From NCBI RefSeq assembly GCF_918797505.1, contig NC_092801.1:35828517-35892516 (forward strand): 64,000 bases of DNA, in the 5' to 3' direction. Origin of the DNA: Bemisia tabaci. Its lineage: Eukaryota > Arthropoda > Insecta > Hemiptera > Aleyrodidae. The notes under the pieces are model-generated. The model ran no database searches. It was not told the origin of the DNA and saw only the letters and a program-made list of their open reading frames with translations. This document shows positions 28,701 to 40,700 of the stretch, piece after piece; position 1 is the stretch's first letter; each line of letters opens with the position of its first letter. A program made the position numbers and the translations under genes.

Positions 28701-31700
28701 ACTGCAATATCTTGACTCTTTTGTAAAAGCCTTTACCTGCTTACGGAAATTAACAGCACAAATGCTGTCTCTAAAGTGAGCTGGAAATTGTTGTTCGTAA
28801 TTGCAAAATGTAGCCCGATCACTCGTCCGGGTAGGGCAGGCGTGTGAAAGTAAGATTTGGCAAATTGGACTACCTTTTATAATTAGGGACTTTAATGTCT
28901 GACTCATTTGTAAAATCACTTATGTACTTAGAGAAACTCTCGGAATATGCATTGTTTCTTAATCGAGCCAGTAATTGTATTTCCGAATGACAAAATTTAG
29001 TCCCATTCTTAAGTGGTAAAAGTCAAAAGGAAAAAAAGAAGGTTGTCATTTTTTAAATTGGTGGGAAATCTCGCATAAAATTGATGAGAAAAACATAAAA
29101 AGTCAGCAAGTGAGTGGGTGAAAACTTGGAACAATCTGCAACCCTGGGCTCATTTGTAAAATATGATATCCGTCAATTTAAATCGAGAAATCTGGCTTTT
29201 AGATCAATATTATTGCTATTAGCCTATCTGTAGTACGTATTTACTACGTATTAAAGAACAATCTTGCTACTTATTCAAATTGCGATGCCGAGGTGTCTAT
29301 AAACTGAAAAATTTGAAGAATAGAAAAAATTTAAAAATTGGAAGGGAAAAAAAAGAAAAGTCAGGAAATTAAATGACGAAGATTATAATTATTTCCTTTC
29401 GCTCAATTTGTTTCTCTATCCTGAAAGTCTTCGCAATAAGAAATAATTAACACTCTTAAACAGAAGACTTATCTAGATGATGGCTTTTTTGCCTCGATTT
29501 CCCTTTTTGCTTGAAATTTCCCGGAAATCATTTGATGCTATGAACTTGTTTTCATCTGTAGTTTCTTTCAGTACTTTTTTCCTTAAAATTTTGAAATTTT
29601 CAGGGCTTCCATTCATAAGAGTCATGCCGAGAGTGACAGCAGTTGCCGGAAGTAATTTAATAATTAAGTGTCCTGTGGCTGGCTACCCAATCGAGTCAGT
29701 AATCTGGGAGCAGGGTGAGTTTTTCACCATGTTTACTTTTTTATTTTTTTATTTTACAAAGCATACATAAAGCCACTATAAAGTGGGCTATTGTAATAAT
29801 CGGAAATAAGTATGCAAGGAAGAAAATCACAGGCGTTTCTATGGCTAGCAAGATTCTTAAAGTTCAAACATAGTGGAAGAAGAAACAGCAAATAAAGCAA
29901 ATCAGGAAATATAGGGACTGAAAGTAGTGAACTATCAATACTTTAAGGAATGAAAGAACATCAAGTCTAGAAGTTAAACAGAGGGGATAATCAGAGAGAT
30001 TTTGAAAAGACTCAGCCAAAAGAAAGGATTTCAAGAGTGTGAAAAATTGGCTGATCTCTGAGTTTTTAAAGTTGAATAGCGGGAATATCTAATTGAGTTC
30101 TAAACAATTTCAAATCATGTCTTTTTAACCATCTGGCATACTTTTAATTGTCAGGGAATTTTACTTAAATATGTCAGGGAATTTTATTTTCTAAATTCTG
30201 CGGCAACCCTTTATCTAAAACCTCAGCGTAAGATACTGAGTTCACCAATCGGCAAGAGCTCTTTCAGAAAGTCAATTCAAATCTCTATCAATTTTTATTT
30301 CGTAAGTTTCAAACTTCTTTGTTTTTCACTAATTTCTAGATGGCTCTGTTCTTCCCATGAATCGTCGACAAAGGGTCTACTCAAATGGAACACTGGTGAT
30401 TGAACAAGTGCAGAGATCGTCTGATGCAGGGATGTACACTTGCCAAGCTCAAAACCGCCAAAAATACACTGCACGGCGAGACGTTGAAATTCAGGTTTTA
30501 GGTGAGTGGCAAAAATGGCAATTGAGGACACCGCACCAAGAACAGCCTATAGGCGTATAGGTAGTTATTACGCCCATCTGCTTTTCGGATTCTACGCACC
30601 CTGGACTATGCTATGGTAGCGATAGAATATAGATAGGTAACGGCTCGAGGTCGAAAAACCTTTTTTTTCCGAGTTGAGTCAGGCCTCTGGATCGATGGGT
30701 GCAAGAACAACCTATAAACAGGCTTATGAACTTAAGGGCCTATAAGGTGCTAGTCACCCCTTTCTTTACTCACTATCGATATTCTTTCATTTTGCGTTAA
30801 TTATGCGTGATTAAAATGATTTATACTTCATATTGCCACCAAAATGACTGTTGGACGTAATAATGGCCTATAAACCACTTTTTTCAATTAAATATATTAG
30901 AGTGTAAACCCAAAATGTATCGCAAAATCTACCCGGCATCCTTCAATAGAAGGGTTAGGTCGCCCAAAAACACCAAAACAGGGTACCTGCCTAGGAAAGT
31001 CTGCGCAGTACATCAAAAACAAAACTTTAAATGGGTTTTTTTTCTTAAAATGCGGTTTCCAGTTATAGGCTGTTTTTGGTGCGGTGTCCTCAATTTCTAT
31101 GTTGGAAAGAGGGCCCAGCAGAATAATACGCATTTCCTCAAGGTAGGCAAGCTGATCTGCGGAACAGATGCAAGACGCAGGGAGCTGAAATTCTCAATTT
31201 CATCATGGAGTACTGTCAGAATACCTATCATTTGAAGTGCATTTTGCAACAAGGAGCTAAAATTTCCGACTCTAGTATAAACACGTATTCCTATAGGACA
31301 CCTTATGGTACATACAGTGTTTTTCACTGAGCCAGAAACTGTAGCTCCGAATTGCAAAATGTAGTCCATATACTTCGGTGCTCCTCTTTCCTCTTCTTCC
31401 CAGCCTGTTGTGCCCTTCACTCTCTTAATCTTTCAATGTAATACGAAATAAATTCTCAAATATGCTTTGTGTTTTTTCAGTCCCTCCGAAAATCATGCCG
31501 ATCCAGCCGATGACCAATTTGCTGCGGGAAGGAATGAGAGCAGCGATATCATGCCAGATTCTAGAGGGGGATCTCCCGGTTACATTTAAGTGGGAGAAAG
31601 ACGGAGTGGACAGTGAATCGCTAAACCTGGGCGCCAATTTGAGGAGAATTGACGAGTACTCTGCTTCGCTCATCATCGAGAGAATCAGCTCCATGCACAC

Positions 31701-34700
31701 GGGAAATTACACTTGCATCGCTCAAAATCTAGCTGGGATCGAAAAATATACCATACCTTTGACTGTGAATGGTGAGGATTCGAATTTATAAGTTTTTCGT
31801 TTCCTTTGCTTTGGTGTTTTTTTTTTTTTAATTAAGATTTTATTGAGATTTTTACTAAGATTATTTTATTATCACATTATGTTTTCTAAGTGGAAGTGAC
31901 TGTTAGTTTGACAATTAAAGTGCTGAGTGCAGAAAGTGCATTTCTTGGTTGCAGTGTCTCAAAATCTCCACTAATATTTAATTCATTATGATTAAAGCAA
32001 ATGTATGGAATTTGCTGTAACTTTTCCTGAATATGCTTAATGATGCACAACTTCAGAAAATTCACCCAATAGATTCCTCTCTAAAATAAAAATTAGCACA
32101 GGAGATTCTGAAACACAGCAATCAAGAAATGACTTTTCCGCACCCAATGCCTCAATATTAATTTTATACTCTGTCTTAGTTTAATGTAACAAAAAAATCA
32201 TTATATTTCCAATTTAATGAAAGATTCATACTCTTCAAAGATTAGCCAGAAATGCTAACTTTCACTGATAAAACAGCTAATAGTCAACATAGTCCAGGTA
32301 CCTGGTAGCTATAAATGAGGCTACCTGGAATTTCGGGTACACAGCGATTTTTTGGGCTTACTTTATGTTTTTTGGGTCGCTGAATCCAAATCTGAAGTTT
32401 CCTACCGCGTATCTGGTGAGCATTTTCCGCCATTTTGAAAAAATGGCCTAAAAAGACCTTTTTTTTGTGGTTTTTTTGTTATAGCGGCTACGCATAAGAA
32501 AAAGTCCCGGATTTAGTTAATGTTTTGAATAGCTGACATAATTTGGAAGAAAATGGTGTATACATATGCAAGGTTTGCTTAAAAATTGAGGAAGATACAG
32601 CATCGTGAACATCGCACCCATTCACGTTTTCACGGCGCACCCGTCAACGCGCGATCCGGCTCGCCGCTGTCAGCCAAGTTCCGAAGCGTTGCAAAGTTCT
32701 GAGATCCGAGGCTCCTCAATTTTTGAGCAAACCTAGCATATTTATATACCATTTTCTTCCAAATTTTGTCAGCTATTCAAAACATTAACTAAATCCGGCA
32801 CTTTTTCTCATACGTAGCCGCTATATGAAAAAAACCGCAAAAAAAGGCCTTTTTAGGCCATATTTTCAAAAGGGGGGAAAATGCTCACCAGATACGCGGT
32901 AGGAAACTTCAGATTCGGATTCAGCGACCCAAAAAACATTAAGTAAGCCAAAAAAATCGCTGTGTACCCTAAATTCCAGGTAGACTTGCCAGGCGCCTGG
33001 GTTAACAGATCAGTACAACCTGCTGGGCAAAAATTGGTTTTGAGAACGTTGCAACGTTAGTGCTGAAATTAATGCCTCCACCACGGTTTTGAAATATAAT
33101 TTTGGCAGTTGAGTGGGAACTAAAGACCTATCTGTGAGTATGTACTTATTTTTTAGACTTGTGTTAATTTGTTAGACATATATTAGTTTCTTTCTTCTTT
33201 AGTCAGTAATTTGTCAGTCCTAGTTTTGGTTTGTTCCATACAGTAATGATTCTTTTTGTATTTCTGAGAATCATCATCAAATACATGAACCGTCATTCTT
33301 TTTTCTGTTTCCAGTTCCCCCAGATGGACTGTAGAACCCATGGATTCCAGCGCAGCCTCAGGTCAAGATACAACACTGAATTGCCAAGCAAGTGGGTATC
33401 CTGTCCCAAGCATCATTTGGAGGAAAGCCATAGGTTTGTTTTTTTGTGGAAGCTTAAACAACACTTAGCCAGGTATTGAAGTTTAAAATAAAGTAAGGTA
33501 CTATAGAATAGGGGTGTTCAAACAAATTCTTGCCGGAACACTATCAGTATTGCCTTTTAACGAAACTCGTGGCAGTACCGACAGTGGCGATGTTATCGGT
33601 AACAGCCGGCCATATCGGAGTTTTGAAAGCTCACATTCTATGCATTGTTGCCCCCGTGTGTTGGTTTGTCGGGTTTCCTGGCGGGGCGGTGCGTAAAATA
33701 GATTTACAAATGGCAGCAGCTTATTTTCGTCAGCTCTGAAAACTCAGATCGCTATCGGTAAGAGCAATCTTATTGTGACTTTTTCTTGACGGAAATGTCT
33801 TGGTAGCTTACCGACAACCAAGAGAACAGCCCTACTATAGAATCGGAATTTTAAAAAAATGCTTGGATCACAAGGCATTTGGTCCTGGCTAAATTTTGTT
33901 ATTTATTTATCATAGATCTTTCAATCATCTCTTAATATCTTGCGTTGACTTTTCATGGATCAACTATTAATCTTTTTTCTTCTAATAATACACCCATTTC
34001 TGTCTTTAATTATTAAGTTGATTTCTTTTTCATCTTAGGAAACCACCCTGGAGAGTACAAAGATTTTTTATACGAACCAAATGTCAATTTTTATCGAAAC
34101 GGAACCCTACTGTTTCGTCAGGTTTCAAAAGATAGCGAAGGACATTATTTGTGTGAGGCCAAAAACGAGATTGGATCCGGTGTCAGCAAAGTCATATTTC
34201 TCAAAGTTAATGGTGAGATTGGATTTTTTGGAGTTTTTATCTTTTTTCACAACCCTGAAACAACATTGCCACCCTGAAACAATATTGTCCATCCTGAAAC
34301 AATATTGTCCACCCTGAAACAATATTGTCCACCCTGAAACAATATTGTCCACCCTGAAACAATATTGTCCACCCTGAAACAAAATTGTCCAAAACCCAGA
34401 TCAACTTTTTTGATGAAGATTATGTATCCTCAAATGAAGACTCTATCTTCATGGAAAAATCCGCTCCGAGAGAAAAAATTCGGAAAACGCATTTCGACTC
34501 TCTTAATGACACCATTTTCGATGAAGAAAGTGATAATGAAGAGGAACAAATTGACAGAGAGATAAAGTTTTTTATCAGAAACGAAGACGGTACTTCCACC
34601 GAATATAAAACGCCTTCAAATGAGCGAGATGACAACATCACCGACAGCACGACAGTAAACAGCGGCTTTAAAGCAATTTTGGCCAATGTGAAGAAGAGGA

Positions 34701-37700
34701 TAGTTAGTACGGACTTAATCCAATCAATTGCAATTAAGAACAAATCAGGCATTACTCTCCTCACAGAACCAAATAAGCTAAAAAATAAACTAAACAACTA
34801 CTTCACGTTAGATGACGAGAAAGTAGCTGTAAAGACTAACCCTAATCTAGTTGGATCCACCTCAAAATGGAGAAAAGACGAAAATTTCATAAGTTTCCAA
34901 TGGAATAATTTATTGATCGTGTGCTGCTACCTAAATTCAAACAATAACACAGAAAAAATCTTTTTTCACCTTTTTAATTTTATTTTCTGTCAGATTGCTG
35001 TAAGTATAGGAATTTTCCAAAGTAAACTCATGGAGATACGTAGTGTGTGGATAAGGTGTATTATTACAGAGTGTCAACCATCAGTAAAAACTGGAACTGA
35101 AAAATATTAGGAAATTTGATCCATCAGGGAAAAGCAGGAAAACGCTAAGAAAATTGGTCATGGATAAGGAAATGTGGTGTGGGCACAGCCTTTTTCAACT
35201 ACATGCAGTTTAGCATATGTAAAAATTAAACATTTGATCCAGTTCATCAAATCTGCTGGTTCGTAAAATCAAAAGAGAGTAAATTTATTCCCGCGTAAGT
35301 CAGAAAATCTCATGTAAAATATCAGGAATAATCAGGAAAATGTAATAAAAATCTGAAATAAAATTTTAGTGGACACCCTGTGTTTTTCCAAATCACCGTG
35401 CTCTTGTATCCTAGCTGTTTAATCGAAAAAACAGGTACATTTATGCCCTTTTATAAACCAACGATGCAAATTTTTTTCCAAAAAGAAAATCGGAACTTTC
35501 ATCTAAAGGATCCCCCTTTTAATATTTAGTTTATGAATGATTGATGTGGAAAAAAAAACTTTGCACCGGCTAGAGTTTGTTAATGCATACAGACAAAATA
35601 TTATGAAATCATCTTAGAACTTGCAGCGGTAAATTTTTCACCAAAAACAAACAAGATAAATCAAATCAAATTTTGGATACCTAGCGTGAGGAGATTTGTA
35701 AAACAAAACGTGGTTATGCCTTTTCTTTGATCAACAAAACAAAAAAATCTGCTGCCATTCACAAATTTGATTGTTTAGAGTAGGTACTAGGTCAGAAAAC
35801 AGTACGTAATGTTTTTTCTGTATCATATTCCAGCACCAGCATACTTTCCACAAAAATCAAAGCAAATGCAGGTGAAGAAAGGTGAAAACGCCCACCTCCA
35901 ATGCACGGCGCTTGGAGACAACCCGATCGAAATTATGTGGAAACTGAATGGTCAGCGCATCTCTGAAGATATGGATATGAGGTAAGGCGGCTAGTTCAGG
36001 ACCAATCCCTTCGATTTTAGAAAATAATATGTAATGCCAGAGACCCCCTAGCCAATCGTAATTTTAAATCGCCGAAAATACCCCTCCCCACTTTTTCCGG
36101 CACCGAGAACGTCCAGGATTATTTCCTCACATTAGAATCTGCTATCTTGGTGAACCAATACAACCCGGACTTAATTCCTTTGTTTCTAGAGTCGTATTTA
36201 AAAGACGAAGCGTTGTCTTTCCTTAAATTTCTGAAAAAATCAGACCTCCTTTTAAATTTTCAAAATTTGAAAAATAAATTTATCGAACAGTTCTCCATAA
36301 AAAATCCAATTGCTCTTTATCAGTCACAATTGGGTTCCCTCAAAATGGATGATTCCTCCATTACAGATTATTTGTTTAAAGTTAAATTGCTATGTAAAAA
36401 TCTTAACCTCTCCCCCGAGTATACCATTTTTCACATTCTCAAGGGTCTTCCAATTCATGTTAAGTCAATCATAACTCTGTACCCCCATGACACGCTAGAG
36501 GAATTGGAAGATTCCATCAGAAAATTTTCAAAACGACACGCTGAACTCAAGATTCAAACAACCCCAGCCACCAGCCCACCAGCCGAAGATAAATTATCCG
36601 AATTCATCCAAATGGTCCGTCAACAATCGAAACAGATCCAAAATTTACCCTTCAGGTCAACATCCCCAGTCTACCAGTAAACCGCCTACCTATAACGGAA
36701 CCCCTCCCCGATGCAATGTCTGTGCAGATCTCCACCCTACCGATTCTTGTAGTATACGTTTTTGCCGCTATTGCAAAGGCACTGATCATACAATCCAATT
36801 CTGCCCTGAACCGACTTGCGTAGAGGGTCCAAGATTTAGTCCATGATCCAGAAATTGACGTCTTTTTCTTTCACTTTGCTAAAAAGCACGAGGATAAAAG
36901 GATAAACCCTGTATAACAGAAAATTCAGCTCGTCTGTTCCGGACGGAACAGGAACATCGAAAACAGGTAGGTAGAAAAACTGACGGAAACAGATTTGTAA
37001 AAAGTCACAAATCGGTTTTGGCATAAAGTAGCGTCAAAGGGAGAGACCAGTTTGTCCAAAATCTTCAGCGTAAATTGAGAAGACGGGTTTAGGCACTATG
37101 TCGGGGAAGTCGAGTGCTTACTAAATTGGATGAGCACTATATCGGAATAAAATAGTTTTTACTAAAGTTCTTTCGGCACCAGTTGATTTTATAGTGTAAC
37201 CAACAAACTGATGATGGATAAGTGTTGAGGAAAAACACGAGAGTTCTTGAAATGACTTGTATTGAAAAACTTTTCAAAGAGATCACAATTTCACAAAAAG
37301 GTAGAGAGTCAGAAATTACACAAAAAAAGCACCGTAAAATTAAAGAGATTGGCACGACGTATCAGAGTACTGGGAATCACTAAGACCGTAGAGGAGTACA
37401 GGTCTAGGTTCTACAAGATGGGAAAAAGACCTAGATTTTAGGGCAACCCACGCTTAGGTATATAGTCTTGCTGACGTCACCGGTGGTGAGACAACAAGCC
37501 TACGCGTGATTGGTTGGCTATAATCTATGTTGGTATCAGCTGCAAGTCTAGTAATTAATTTTATGGGTAATTATTGAAGATGGTTGGTGGTTAAAGACTA
37601 AAAGTTGGAAAAGGGACTGAATCCAGCCATCCTAAATGAGACTTGAGAGAATGAAATGAAAAATTTAAAAATATGAGGGCAAAATAGGAGAAGGTGTTGA

Positions 37701-40700
37701 CATACCTTTAATTTCTGACAAGTGATTTTATTGGAAGACAAAAGATTGGTTGTCAGATTGTTCAAATTTGATCCAAAATTGTTCAAGTGTTCGACGTCAA
37801 CTGTTTAACGCTCAAATGTGTTTACGATATTTACCTGCTGTTAGAAATTGCATTGGATTCTTGTTCGTTTGGTTTTGAATATGTGCAGCTAAGAAACTTC
37901 TTTCAAAATAAGGACTACAAACTCTTGAAAGTTAAGCAAAGTAAGAAAAACGTGTATTATTTCTTGAATTTCTGTAACTTTAGACTTTTTGAGAACAAGA
38001 ACTTTGAACTAATTAATTTTTATGTTGACTAATGACTAAATTACAGCGACTAATAAACCTTTGAATTGAGCAGGTATTCTGTAAGAGAGCAAGTACTGGA
38101 TGAAGGGACTGTTTCGGAATTAGGTATAAGACAAGCCCATCGACACGACACGGGAGTTTTCACTTGCTATGCCAGTAATTCTTACGGACAAGATGAGATG
38201 AATGTACAGCTAATTGTTCAGGGTAAGTTTTTTTTACATAATGTGCGTTTTTCTGGGTTTTGTTTCACACTTATGTTTCTCCACAATTATTATCACAGTT
38301 GGAAGAAATCAGCAAATCTTTATCTCTTTGTTGTATCTTCAGTTTCCAATGAACTGTTTTTCAGTTAATTTTAAAGTTGAGTCCCCTCTTCGCAAAGAAA
38401 ATGTTTGCTTAGGCATTTAGTCACTTTTTACAACTTTAATGACTTACGAGTCAAGACAGAATTTTCATTTTTGTTTGTTTTTAAACGGCATGAAATAAAA
38501 CAATGTTACATCTAAAAGATGAATATGCAAATAAATGAGACACATTTTCATCACTGGTTAATGATTTTTCGGGCCTTCAAACGATTCCTAAAATCATGGA
38601 ATCAAGCCATCAATACAGACCCTCAGCCTCAAAAACCAGTGTTGATGATGTCATTTACTGCTTCAAGGCATATCATGGTTTTTTTTATACCAATTTTTTT
38701 ATTGCCTTTCCATGGTCATCATTATCAATCATCACTGACAGATTTGTTACTGAGAAGTTTAGTGTTTAACTATCGTCAAAATTGTTAGCAAATCTATGAG
38801 TACCAGCCATTGAAACATAGTTTTGTGTTTTGTCTTTCAGGAAAAAAAAAAAATACAGCTTTCTTTGACTTTTTCCTTCAGATTAGTGAAATATTTTGTG
38901 TTTTCTGTTTCCAGAACCACCTGAAATGCCAAAAAACATCCGAATAATGGACCAACAAAGTAGATCTTTGCAGTTGTCTTGGACTCAAAGCTATGCAGGA
39001 AACAGCCCAGTTATTAATTACATCGTTCAGTACAAATTAATTTCAGGTAACTGAATACTTGCTTTTAAAGACTTTCATATTGTCATGTTTACTGTCCTCA
39101 TGAATCTCGAATCATGTTGAACTTCTTTTTTAGTTCGTCAAAAATATTTGAGACCTAAGCTTTATCTTAAAAGGCCAAAACATCTTTTTAACTTTTCATG
39201 ATATTTCAAGAAAAGCATCTCTGTAATACACATATTAACAAGCCCTCCATTAATGGCCAAAAAAATATTATTTGAAACAAATATTATTAAAATTTTGAAA
39301 TAATGACTTCAGATATAATAACCCAGCCTCCTCAGTAATAAATAAATACAGGAGAAACATTATTTTATCATGCAGTAAACAATTTCAATTAAATAAAAAT
39401 TATAGTATATTATAATGCACACATTTGCCTCGAAGATGAATATAATAATCTTTGAAATCATCAATAAAGCTAAAAATTATCAGTCACCATCAGAAAAATT
39501 GCTGTATGTTTTGGGTTACGTCCCCCTTTTAATAGCTGGAAATTAAAAAATCAGTGAAATAATTTTGGAAACCGATCAGTTTTCTGATTGGTGCTTTCAT
39601 TTATGATTAACCTAAGAATTTATTTTATTTTTTTTCCAGATTTGTGGTCTGCTCAACCCGCAAAAGTCGTGATTCCAGGAACTGTGACCTCCGCTACCCT
39701 GGAAAACTTACTTCCTGCCAGTTCTTACCATTTGCGGATTATTGCTGAAAACAAACTCGGAATGAGTGACCCCAGCGAAGTTATTCAAGTTACCACTCAA
39801 GAAGAAGGTGAACATCTCTTCTATTTCAACTTATAATTTGTTCTCTAGCTTTCCTTGAGCGGCTTTACATAAAAACTGAGTACACACAGTGTGACATATT
39901 TCTCAGATTTTTTATTTTTTATTTTCAATTCATAATAGCTTTGAACATTATTTTAGAGTATACAGGGCTCATTTTAACGCTAGAGAAAATTAATACATGC
40001 CCCAAGATCATGTATAGTGAGTAGAGACGCCAGAAATCCGTTCTTGCGATTCGTGCGAATTTACAAAAAGTCGTTTTTAGGCACTCGGACCAAGTTCGGA
40101 GGCATTATGGAGTTCCGTTGATGTCGAATATGTAATCGAGAATTTTGGCATTTGACGCAAATTCTGGCGCAAATTCGCCAGTTTAAACCACAAATTCGCG
40201 AATTTCGACGTTATATGCGCTGTTGGCTGGAAAATTCGTGGAAAAATGATCTTTATCTTGTTTGGAGCCGCCAATCATTCTAGTGGGCGGGACGTGGGAA
40301 TCTTCGTGAAACTTCGGTTTCCGTCTGAATGCATGATCATGATTTTTATTCATCTGAAAAAGAGTTTCCAAACTGTACTTGAAATCTCTAAAGATTCCTC
40401 ACACTATCGTTTTCGGCAAGAGTTGAAAAGAAACCACATTTTCAGCAAGAATTTGGCAGTTAGTAGCGAGAAGTTTAGAATTTTCGGCGGAAATTTTTGG
40501 ATTCCCAGTGAGAACGTTAGGATTTTCAGCAAGAATTCGATAAATGTGGTAAAATCGAAGCAATTTGGCAGATTTCAGCAAGAATTTTTGGATTTTTTGC
40601 TAGAATTTGGGTCCATATGAATCACGAGAAAATGGGGTCTCCTATACTGAGAAGTTGAAAAATCATGCATGTTCAAGTGGACAACCCAAAGAAGTCTTAT

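Noticed and set aside
34125..34382. Minus-strand repetitive frame
   Set aside because: It is the reverse translation of the 20-bp tandem array.
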